A DNA stretch of 8,567 nt. Origin: Cesiribacter sp. (GTDB lineage Bacteria; Bacteroidota; Bacteroidia; Cytophagales; Cyclobacteriaceae). The stretch is taken from positions 1 through 8,567 of the forward strand of contig JASLAE010000436.1 in assembly GCA_030147305.1 (NCBI GenBank). The letters are read 5' to 3'. The notes beneath the pieces were generated by a model. That model searched no databases. It worked only from the letters and a program-made list of their open reading frames with translations, and had not been told where the DNA came from. Each line of letters opens with the position of its first letter. The first letter of the stretch is position 1. Position numbers and translations under genes: made by a program. Shown here one piece after another: positions 1-5,444 of the stretch.

Positions 1-387
1 AGCAGTATTCGCTATTGGACCGACTCAATAGCCCTGGTGCAGGAAAACAATGAGTGGCAGATGCTGGAGATACATAGCGGCCAGCCCCTGCACAGCAACA
101 TGCTGGACCTTAAGTGGTTGCGGGAGGTAAGCCATGCCAAAGGCGGCATCGTACTTATTGAGACGCTGGGCGGTTATGGCATTGCCAGCTCCCTGTCTGG
201 CATCATAGCTACACCCTACTATGACCACATCGAGAACCTGGGAACCCTGGAAACCCCACTTTTCTACCTGGAGCGGGAAAACGATGAAGAAAAAAGTTAT
301 GAAGTCACCTACCTGAACGAACTGGGTGAAATCATTTTCCAAAGCACTTACTCCAGCACCGAATGGGAAATGCTGCTGTGCGATTGA
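1..387 (+). CDS. Unrecognised protein, C-terminal fragment (5' end outside window)
   Basis: The frame is open from the first base to a TGA stop at 385-387 and gives 128 residues; the true start lies to the left. A GTG at 37 could serve as a start, but the frame runs on upstream of it without a stop, so I treat the gene as 5'-truncated by the window. The protein is mixed alpha/beta in composition. It has a Gly-rich hydrophobic stretch (GGIVLIETLGGYGIASSLSG, about residues 48-67) and an acidic C-terminal third with many Glu and Tyr. There is no signal peptide in the visible part, no obvious membrane helix and no catalytic motif I can name. A minus-strand frame lies opposite it, but the plus frame has the more protein-like composition. 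It converges on the small minus-strand gene at 542-793. Function unknown. Confidence 0.6.
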   Translation, partial: SSIRYWTDSIALVQENNEWQMLEIHSGQPLHSNMLDLKWLREVSHAKGGIVLIETLGGYGIASSLSGIIATPYYDHIENLGTLETPLFYLERENDEEKSYEVTYLNELGEIIFQSTYSSTEWEMLLCD

Positions 388-411
388 GCATTATGCTGAA
401 TGGCTGAATGC

Positions 412-433
412 GTGATCCTTACCCATGGATCAC
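412..433. repeat. Inverted repeat between convergent genes
   Basis: Perfect 7-bp arms GTGATCC (412-418) and GGATCAC (427-433) are separated by 8 bases. The repeat sits 25 bases after the stop of the left-hand plus-strand gene and beyond the 3' end of the convergent small gene. Neither side has a T-run, so it is not a standard intrinsic terminator. It may still be a 3'-end hairpin for either transcript. A tandem duplication of GCTGAATG lies just before it (395-410). Confidence 0.35.
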
Positions 434-541
434 CCATGCACTGATAAATACATGAAGCAACATGCAGGGGCGCCTATTTATGGAGATGCCAGGACTCTAA
501 AAGTAATTCAATAAAATCTATGGGCCGCCCCGGTTGTTTAC

Positions 542-793
542 TTACACCAGGCCGCTGGGGAGACTTATCTGATCGGTATAGAATTTCAGGCGCTTGTGAC
601 GTGGATTAAAGAGCTCAATCTTTTCAATACAATCCCGCTTGTGGTTATAGAATACCTCCACATAATAATTCTGCATAAGGTAAAGGTTAATCTTATAGCC
701 ATAGTACCGTATGGCTACTACAAAAGTACCCTTCTCATACAAAACCTTTACCCGATCCCGAATGGGCAATTCCATAAAAACGTCCTGCCTCAT
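542..793 (-). CDS. Small conserved-looking hypothetical protein (83 aa)
   Basis: The frame reads 83 residues from ATG at 793 to TAA at 542-544. The sequence is dense in Tyr, Phe and charged residues. Its core (YYGYKINLYLMQNYYVEVFY, about residues 30-49) looks like two or three amphipathic beta strands, followed by IEKIELF and a basic C-terminus. It has no signal peptide or membrane segment, so it is probably a small cytoplasmic protein. From memory, short proteins with a similar YYGYK...L..YVEV.Y..IEKIE pattern occur in Cytophagales genomes, but I cannot confirm this here and no function is assigned. The frame extends to an earlier ATG at 850. I prefer 793 because an A-rich stretch precedes it, as is common at Bacteroidetes starts, and because the extra 19 residues look poorly structured. 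The tRNA-His terminator lies upstream, so it is probably a separate transcript. Confidence 0.6.
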   Translation of the reverse strand: MRQDVFMELPIRDRVKVLYEKGTFVVAIRYYGYKINLYLMQNYYVEVFYNHKRDCIEKIELFNPRHKRLKFYTDQISLPSGLV

Positions 794-890
794 GCAAATA
801 GTTCTTTTTTCTTTATGCGCGCTTGCTCTACCGTTCCTCACCAGAACCAAGAAGTAATTTACAGAAAAATTTTTGGACCCAGGATGCTAA

Positions 891-922
891 AAACAAAAAA
901 CCCCTACTGAAACCAGCAGGGG
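891..922 (-). terminator. Intrinsic terminator of tRNA-His
   Basis: Read on the minus strand, CCCCT-g-CTG pairs with CAG-t-AGGGG around a GTTT loop: 8 bp with one mismatch. A T-rich tract (TTTTTTGTTT) follows at once. It starts 9 bases beyond the 3' end of the tRNA, in the right orientation to end that transcript before the small gene at 793. Confidence 0.8.
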
Positions 923-931
923 AAAAATATG

Positions 932-1006
932 GGTGAAAGACCGGGCTCGAACCGGCGACCTCCTGAACCACAATCAGGCGCTCTAACCAACTGAGCTACA
1001 ATCACC
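932..1006 (-). tRNA. tRNA-His (anticodon GTG)
   Basis: On the minus strand a full cloverleaf can be folded. The anticodon stem CCTGA/TCAGG encloses the loop TTGTGGT, giving anticodon GTG (His). The D arm is GCTC/GAGC with loop AGTTGGTTA. The T arm GCCGG/CCGGT carries TTCGAGC. Placing T8-A9 at the normal position leaves eight bases 5' of it, so the extra G(-1) typical of tRNA-His is encoded (base 1006) and pairs with discriminator C73 (base 932). This is the main identity element for histidyl-tRNA synthetase. The 3' CCA is not encoded, although the next base (931) happens to be C. Oddity: in the acceptor stem, positions 5-68 and 6-67 are both T opposite T, so only five of the seven normal pairs form, plus G(-1)-C73. 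It has its own promoter and terminator, 68 bases after pyrC. Confidence 0.95.
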
Positions 1007-1021
1007 ATTTATATTGGATTG

Positions 1022-1052
1022 CAAATGTAATACAGCGGATAGTATTCTGCAA
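1022..1052 (-). promoter_or_regulatory. Bacteroidetes-type promoter for tRNA-His
   Basis: The minus strand shows TTG (1052-1050), a 20-base spacer, and TACATTTG (1029-1022). This is a complete match to the -33 TTG / -7 TAnnTTTG pattern of the Bacteroidetes primary sigma factor. The predicted transcription start falls near 1016, about 10 bases before the mature tRNA 5' end, so the tRNA need not depend on read-through from pyrC. Confidence 0.75.
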
Positions 1053-1063
1053 GTGAGATCCGC
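1035..1063. repeat. Inverted repeat spanning the -33 region of the tRNA-His promoter
   Basis: Arms GCGGAT (1035-1040) and ATCCGC (1058-1063) are perfect 6-bp complements with a 17-base spacer that holds the -33 TTG. The repeat also lies 12-40 bases after the pyrC stop, so its RNA form could be a weak 3' hairpin of the pyrC message. No T-run follows it. Confidence 0.3.
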
Positions 1064-1074
1064 CACAAAAGTTT

Positions 1075-2445
1075 TTATTTTCGGTCGAAGAGCAGGCGCT
1101 GGGCACCCCCGCGCTGGGCTCCCTGGGATTGTGTAGCAGGGTGCTCCCGCAGCTGCCCCTCTTCCCACACCAGCGCACCAGATACCCAGGTGTGGGTAAC
1201 CGCATGCTGAAACTGCTGCCCTTCCAGCGGCGACCAGCCACATTTATACAAAATATTCTCCTTGTTTACTGTCCAGGGACTGGCAGGATCTACCAGCACC
1301 AGGTCGGCCCAATAGCCTTCTTCTATAAAACCACGCTCCCGGATCCGGAAAAGTATGGCGGGGTTATGACACATTTTCTCTACCACCTGCGGCAGGGTAA
1401 GCACGCCCTGGTTTGCCAGCTCCAGTGCAGCAACCAGGCTGTGTTGCACCAGTGGTCCTCCACTGGGAGCCTTAAAATAAGTACCTGCTTTTTCCTCCAG
1501 CGTATGTGGGGCATGGTCAGTTGCCAGAATATCCAGCACGCCTGCTGCCAGGGCTTTTCGGAGGGCCGCCCGGTCATTGGCTGTTTTTACGGCCGGGTTC
1601 CATTTTATCAGACTACCCCTGGTTTTATAATCTTCTTCGGAGAACCAGAGGTGGTGTATACAAGCCTCTGCCGTTATCTTCTTTTCTGCCAGCGGCATGG
1701 TATTGTCGAAAAGTGAAAGCTCTTGGGCCGTGCTGATGTGCAACACATGCAGCTGGGCGCCATGTTTGCGGGCCAGGGCTACGGCCATGCTGCTGCTTTT
1801 ATAACAAGCCGCTGCACTGCGTATTTGTGGATGGCAATGCATCGGCACTTCTTCACCATACTGCTGCCGGTATATTGCTGTGTTATGCTGAATAGTGGCT
1901 TCATCTTCACAATGGGTGGCCATGAGTAGCGCTACCCGGCTAAAAAGTCCCTCCAGGGTTGATTCCTTGTCTACCAGCATATTGCCGGTAGAGGATCCCA
2001 TAAAGATCTTGATGCCACAAACCCGCTCCCCATCTGTTTTCAGCACTTCTTCCAGGTTATCGTTAGAGGCGCCCATGAAAAAGGAATAGTTGGCCAGAGA
2101 GCTTTGAGCAGCCAGCTGATACTTTTCTTCCAGCAGGGCCTGTGTAAGTGTCTGCGGATTGGTGTTGGGCATTTCCATAAAAGAGGTAATACCCCCCGCT
2201 ACAGCGGCACGGCTCTCCGTAGCAATAGTACCTTTGTGGGTCAGGCCCGGCTCCCGAAAATGCACCTGATCATCGATAACGCCTGGCAGCAGGTATTTGC
2301 CCCGGGCATCTATAATCTTATCTGCTGCCTGGTGCTGCAGGTCTTTTGCAATGTGTGCAATGCGTCCATCTTTGATCAGCACATCTGCTTCGCCGATGGA
2401 ACCCCGGTTAATCAGCTGTGCGTTGAGAATAAGTGTGGTAGCCAT
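1075..2445 (-). CDS. pyrC: Dihydroorotase (class I, Bacteroidetes type)
   Basis: This enzyme catalyses reversible cyclisation of N-carbamoyl-L-aspartate to L-dihydroorotate, the third step of de novo pyrimidine synthesis, in the cytoplasm. The 456 residues match the family's usual length and cover the whole amidohydrolase barrel. Visible motifs: DDQVHFREPGLTHKG (residues 58-72) with a metal-binding His62 and substrate-binding Arg64; GIKIFMGSSTGNML with Lys146 as the likely carbamylated metal-bridging lysine; His178 in ATHCEDE; His236 in VLHIST; and ATDHAPHT with catalytic Asp310. The first His of the usual HxH metal motif is Gln60 here. As I recall, Bacteroidetes homologues also have Gln. An in-frame ATG lies 30 bases upstream at 2475, but it falls inside the promoter, so 2445 is chosen. 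The gene appears monocistronic, with tRNA-His behind it under a separate promoter. Confidence 0.95.
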   Translation of the reverse strand: MATTLILNAQLINRGSIGEADVLIKDGRIAHIAKDLQHQAADKIIDARGKYLLPGVIDDQVHFREPGLTHKGTIATESRAAVAGGITSFMEMPNTNPQTLTQALLEEKYQLAAQSSLANYSFFMGASNDNLEEVLKTDGERVCGIKIFMGSSTGNMLVDKESTLEGLFSRVALLMATHCEDEATIQHNTAIYRQQYGEEVPMHCHPQIRSAAACYKSSSMAVALARKHGAQLHVLHISTAQELSLFDNTMPLAEKKITAEACIHHLWFSEEDYKTRGSLIKWNPAVKTANDRAALRKALAAGVLDILATDHAPHTLEEKAGTYFKAPSGGPLVQHSLVAALELANQGVLTLPQVVEKMCHNPAILFRIRERGFIEEGYWADLVLVDPASPWTVNKENILYKCGWSPLEGQQFQHAVTHTWVSGALVWEEGQLREHPATQSQGAQRGGAQRLLFDRK

Positions 2446-2460
2446 GGATCCTGTTTTTCT

Positions 2461-2493
2461 CAAAGGTACCGGCATAAGCCCTTTTTATCCAAA
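2461..2493 (-). promoter_or_regulatory. Bacteroidetes-type promoter for pyrC
   Basis: On the minus strand, TTTG (2493-2490) is followed by 21 bases and TACCTTTG (2468-2461), a full match to the -33/-7 consensus of the phylum. Transcription should begin near 2455, leaving a leader of only about 10 bases before the ATG at 2445. This excludes the ATG at 2475 as the start and leaves little room for a leader-based control element. Confidence 0.75.
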
Positions 2494-2525
2494 CAATCGG
2501 GCAACGGTCTTGCCGAAGAAGGCAC

Positions 2526-2559
2526 AAAAAAACCAGCCCCTTAAAGAGACTGGTTTTTT
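2526..2559 (-). terminator. Intrinsic terminator after the receptor-yfiR operon
   Basis: Perfect 10-bp arms AAAAAACCAG (2527-2536) and CTGGTTTTTT (2550-2559) enclose a 13-base loop. Read on the minus strand, the stem runs straight into seven T residues. It lies 22 bases after the yfiR stop and upstream of the pyrC promoter, so it separates the two transcripts. The arms are symmetrical A/T tracts, so it could also act on plus-strand transcription. Confidence 0.8.
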
Positions 2560-2581
2560 AAACCAAACCAAACTATTATCA

Positions 2582-3115
2582 CTATTGCACAACCTGAGCA
2601 AGGCTTCTTAACGAGCTTGCCATTTGTATTTTTATTTTTGTGAGTACCTCGCTATTCAGCTGAAACTGCAGTTTCTTTTCATCGGTGATCAGGAAGCTGA
2701 TGGCCGCTCCTTTCTTCACCAGGTTATCACGCTCTGTAACCACCAGGGTTGGCTTGTCACCCAGGGCTTTTAACAGATCCCCAAGCTTAGCGCTTTCGTT
2801 ATCTGCCACAAAAATGATGTGGTAGAAGCCCACGGCTGCCGGATTGGTGATCTTTTCTACCTGGCATTTTTTGCCATTGATGGTTTTTAACTTCAGCACC
2901 TCGTCCAGTTCCTCGAAAACATTGGTCTTTCCCAGAATACCAAAGCGTATCACTTCATTATCGGGTGCGTTGGCCGGCCATTCGGTGTAGCGGGCAAAGT
3001 TGAACAGGAACACACTCTGGGCTTTGTAATTTACCCCCTGCGCCAGCAGCGAACCTAAAGGAAGCAGGCAGAGTGCAATTGCGATGATGAATTGTTTTTT
3101 CATGACTGCCTGCAT
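2582..3115 (-). CDS. YfiR family periplasmic protein (DUF4154)
   Basis: The 177-residue protein has an N-terminal signal peptide (KK, then a hydrophobic core ending LGSLLAQG, about residues 6-27) and a single YfiR/DUF4154 domain. Family marks include KAQSVFLFNFARYTEWP (31-47), IRFGILG (56-62), YHIIFVAD (98-105) and a C-terminal block with GAAISFL, KKLQFQLN and IQMASSLRSLAQVV. In Pseudomonas, YfiR is a periplasmic repressor of the diguanylate cyclase YfiN; in other bacteria family members sit beside TonB-dependent receptors or histidine kinases. Here the ATG at 3115 shares its A with the TAA stop of the upstream receptor gene (TAATG), implying translational coupling. A second ATG at 3103 (MKKQF) gives an equally good signal peptide and could be the true start. 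The mature protein has one cysteine (Cys84), so the intramolecular disulfides described for Pseudomonas YfiR cannot form. No cyclase or kinase partner is nearby. Confidence 0.85.
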   Translation of the reverse strand: MQAVMKKQFIIAIALCLLPLGSLLAQGVNYKAQSVFLFNFARYTEWPANAPDNEVIRFGILGKTNVFEELDEVLKLKTINGKKCQVEKITNPAAVGFYHIIFVADNESAKLGDLLKALGDKPTLVVTERDNLVKKGAAISFLITDEKKLQFQLNSEVLTKIKIQMASSLRSLAQVVQ

Positions 3116-5112
3116 TATTTCTTAAATTTTAGATCGTAGGAAGCCTTGGCTGTAAACTCTCTGCCCGGACCGGGAACAGGGGCTTCTTCTCCATTGTAAG
3201 CCTGAAGAAAATTATTTTCTTCATCCAGCAGGTTATGAACGCCCACGCTGAGACTTAAACCCGGAAGCAGGTTTTTGTATTGAAGGTGCAGGTTAGCCAG
3301 CAATATGGGTGCAAATCGTTCCAATTGTGGCACGTCTTCCGCATTGAAAGCCTGGTAGCCAAAACGTTCTCCAATCAAGACCATGGAAGGATTCAGGCTC
3401 AGCTGTCTTGTGATATTGTACCCGCCATGCAAGGTGGCTTTGTGTGCCGCAATACCAACATTCAGGTGGTCTTGCCCTTCTACTTTATAGGCTTCTACTG
3501 CATTATTTTCAGATGCCCTGCTAAAAGAATAGGTTAGGTTTGCAAACCAGACCGGCCGGCGAAGCTGGTAGACCAGTTCTATGCCCCTACTGCCAATCTG
3601 CGCAAAGTTCTCGTATCCTTCTTCATCCCCGCTATAGTAATATACGATTACATCTTTGGTCTTAAGTGTAAACAGGTTAACGGCCAGCAGCATATCTTTT
3701 GTAAACTGATAACCCGTTTCCAGCTCAAATGTGGAAGTGCGTTCAGGCTTTATGCCATCACTAAGATTAATGTTTTCGATACCCGGTGCCCGGTAGGCGC
3801 CACTGGCCAGACCTTTAAAATGCCAGCGGTTTACATGTTTGGTTATCGCAAAGCGAGGTGCCATGGCAGAACCGTAAGCACTGTGATGATCGATCCGAAG
3901 GCCGGCAGTGACCGTAGCAAGCCGGTGCTTAAGCAAAGCTTCTCCAAAAGCTGCAAAGTTTTGATAAGCCACCTGATCCACATCGCCAAAATTCTCAACC
4001 TTCAGCAGATCTGTGGCCCGCTCCTGATACCATTCGGCTCCGGCAGTCAGGTACAGGCGGCGACTGGCTCTGTAACCAGCCGTAAGGGTGGCAGTGGTTC
4101 GCTCAGCCCTAACCTTGTAGTCATACCCATATCCCTCTTCTACATATAAGGACTTTTTATAATGCCAGGGCAGCTGGTTGGTATAGCTCAGCTGTGGAGT
4201 TAGCGTTAATCTTTTTCCAATCTTTTTATCATACTGGAGGGTGCCGGTCACCAGCTTGTTCTGAATATCGAAATAATAGCTGGACCAGTTGTAATCATCA
4301 AACAGTACTCTTGCTTTCAATCCCTGCCAGCTCAGCCCGGCGCTGATAAAGGCAGGTTTTATATTGCCCCTGCCCTGCGTAAGATCAATGGTACCGGCAA
4401 AATCGTCGTACATGGGTGTGTAAGTGCTGTTGCTGCGGTTGGCACGGCCGGTATGCGCCGTAAAGTCCAGCATTACATTGCCAATGTGTTTGCCAACAGA
4501 CAAGCCTATATTCTGGCGCGCCATGTCATTGCTGTATGCACCATAACTTGTGGTAGCAGAAATGCCATTGAGGCCGGCAGCCCCTTTTGTAGTAATGTTG
4601 ATCACCCCATACTCGGCAGTACCGCCATAAATGGCAGAACCGGGGCCACGAATAATTTCAACCCGCTCCAGCTGGTCTACGGCAATGTGATTACCAAAGA
4701 ACAAAGTCTGAAAGAGCAGGTCGTTATATTTTACGCCGTCGATGATCAGCAGCATTTTTCCTTCCATGGCCCAGTTGCCCCGAATGGTAGGGCCTACGGC
4801 AAAATCAACATCGGACGCAAAATCGAAACCCGGGACCAGGCGCATCACGTCAATAAAATCTCTGGCGCCAAGATCTCTGATCTCCTGAGCAGTGATAACG
4901 GTGACAATACCAGGAGTCTCGCGGCTGCTCAAGCCAATGTGGCTGCCTACGCCCATCTTATCATTAAGCTGTGCCTGCAGCGCACTGGCTTCTTCATAAG
5001 CCGACAGGTTTTGCAATTCCTGCAGGAGGCTGTCAGCAGATTGTTGCCCAACAGCCCCCAGCGGAAGGGCTATTGCCGCAAGCAGCAGCCAGTGAGAAAG
5101 GGGGTGCTTCAT
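3115..5112 (-). CDS. TonB-dependent outer-membrane receptor
   Basis: The 665-residue protein is a TonB-gated outer-membrane beta-barrel that imports a ligand using energy from TonB-ExbBD. A signal peptide (residues 1-22, ending AVGQ) is followed by a short helical linker. The plug domain (about 60-178) includes TPGIVTVITAQEIRDLG, IDVMRLVPGFDF, LLIIDGVKYN and the typical RGPGSAIYGGTAEYGVINI block (155-173). The rest is a barrel of alternating aromatic and polar strands ending in GVHNLLDEENNF and ASYDLKFKK. It lacks the N-terminal carboxypeptidase-D-like domain of SusC-type receptors and has no visible SusD partner, so it resembles classical siderophore, heme or vitamin receptors; the ligand cannot be read from sequence. 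I start at 5112 (MKHPLSHWLLL) rather than the in-frame ATG at 5148, because 5112 places the signal peptide at the N-terminus. It overlaps the YfiR gene by one base. The leader upstream is AT-rich with inverted repeats. Confidence 0.92.
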   Translation of the reverse strand: MKHPLSHWLLLAAIALPLGAVGQQSADSLLQELQNLSAYEEASALQAQLNDKMGVGSHIGLSSRETPGIVTVITAQEIRDLGARDFIDVMRLVPGFDFASDVDFAVGPTIRGNWAMEGKMLLIIDGVKYNDLLFQTLFFGNHIAVDQLERVEIIRGPGSAIYGGTAEYGVINITTKGAAGLNGISATTSYGAYSNDMARQNIGLSVGKHIGNVMLDFTAHTGRANRSNSTYTPMYDDFAGTIDLTQGRGNIKPAFISAGLSWQGLKARVLFDDYNWSSYYFDIQNKLVTGTLQYDKKIGKRLTLTPQLSYTNQLPWHYKKSLYVEEGYGYDYKVRAERTTATLTAGYRASRRLYLTAGAEWYQERATDLLKVENFGDVDQVAYQNFAAFGEALLKHRLATVTAGLRIDHHSAYGSAMAPRFAITKHVNRWHFKGLASGAYRAPGIENINLSDGIKPERTSTFELETGYQFTKDMLLAVNLFTLKTKDVIVYYYSGDEEGYENFAQIGSRGIELVYQLRRPVWFANLTYSFSRASENNAVEAYKVEGQDHLNVGIAAHKATLHGGYNITRQLSLNPSMVLIGERFGYQAFNAEDVPQLERFAPILLANLHLQYKNLLPGLSLSVGVHNLLDEENNFLQAYNGEEAPVPGPGREFTAKASYDLKFKK

Positions 5113-5184
5113 AGACCAGTGTAAATAAACTGATAAATCATGATGCAATGATAGACTAATCCATACACTCCATTTCTTTATAAA

Positions 5185-5230
5185 ATACCATTTACAAGTT
5201 GTTGTAAGATCGGTATAGATTTAATGGTAT
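5185..5230 (-). repeat. Nested inverted repeats, possible structured 5' leader
   Basis: Outer arms ATACCATT (5185-5192) and AATGGTAT (5223-5230) are perfect 8-bp complements. Inside them TTACAA (5192-5197) and TTGTAA (5202-5207) form a second perfect 6-bp repeat with a 4-base loop. In minus-strand RNA the two stems would stack on one side, with a bulge of about 15 bases on the other. The element lies about 75-120 bases before the receptor start. It could be a leader structure or a regulator-binding site. Confidence 0.35.
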
Positions 5231-5311
5231 ATTTAATGTTATGAAAAACTAATTTCCTGACTCTTAATGCTTTTCGAAAACAGCCGAATATAAAGTTTAT
5301 ACAAAAAGGCT

Positions 5312-5342
5312 TAACAAAGGGTAGTATTTCTGTCCTTTGTTA
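5312..5342. repeat. 9-bp inverted repeat upstream of the receptor operon, possible operator
   Basis: TAACAAAGG (5312-5320) and CCTTTGTTA (5334-5342) are perfect complements with a 13-base spacer. The arm centres are 22 bp apart, about two helical turns, as expected for a dimeric DNA-binding regulator. It is not a standard terminator, since no T-run adjoins it on either strand. Confidence 0.4.
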
Positions 5343-5392
5343 TTTATTCTTCCTTATTCATTATCAAATCTTACTTTAGAAAAAACGGGCAT

Positions 5393-5421
5393 AAAAAAAG
5401 CCCGGGTTTCAAACCCGGGCT
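5393..5421 (-). terminator. Intrinsic terminator of dnaK
   Basis: On the minus strand AGCCCGGGTTT and AAACCCGGGCT form an almost loopless, perfectly matched GC-rich hairpin followed by seven T residues. It starts 24 bases after the dnaK stop. It is the strongest terminator in the window and should block read-through into the receptor operon. Confidence 0.92.
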
Positions 5422-5444
5422 CTCAGTGTTAAGAAGTTAGCTGA

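Larger units (their letters stand above)
5113..5444 (-). other. AT-rich leader/promoter region upstream of the receptor operon
   Basis: These 332 bases separate the receptor start from the dnaK stop. They contain the dnaK terminator (5393-5421), a 9-bp inverted repeat (5312-5342) and a nested inverted repeat (5185-5230). I find no credible gene. No exact TAnnTTTG box occurs on the minus strand. Two near-matches carry an extra base between TA and TTTG: TACCCTTTG, inside the 9-bp repeat region, and TAAGATTTG, near 5370. The promoter is therefore unassigned and may depend on an activator or an alternative sigma factor. Confidence 0.5.

Noticed and set aside
25..342. A 105-codon minus-strand frame opposite the left-edge gene
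   Set aside because: The plus frame is open across the window edge, has the better composition and ends in a sensible convergent arrangement. The minus frame is best explained as its shadow.
596..910. A 104-codon plus-strand frame opposite the small gene at 542-793
   Set aside because: It reads through the tRNA terminator hairpin and has a less protein-like composition than the minus-strand frame.
1129..1716. A 195-codon plus-strand frame opposite the pyrC C-terminal half
   Set aside because: Shadow of pyrC. It has no known domain, and the sense strand encodes conserved catalytic residues.
2104..2544. A 146-codon plus-strand frame opposite pyrC, running into the terminator region
   Set aside because: It covers conserved pyrC motifs on the other strand and runs through the pyrC promoter and the operon terminator. 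The composition is not protein-like.
4453..5124. A 223-codon plus-strand frame opposite the TonB receptor
   Set aside because: It is antisense to the plug and N-terminal region of a clearly real receptor. The translated sequence has no recognisable domain, and its openness follows from the codon use of the sense gene.
570..5219. A shared 12-base string (GATCGGTATAGA) near 570 and near 5208
   Set aside because: One or two 12-base matches are expected by chance in a window of this size, and the contexts differ: one is inside a coding frame, the other in a leader.
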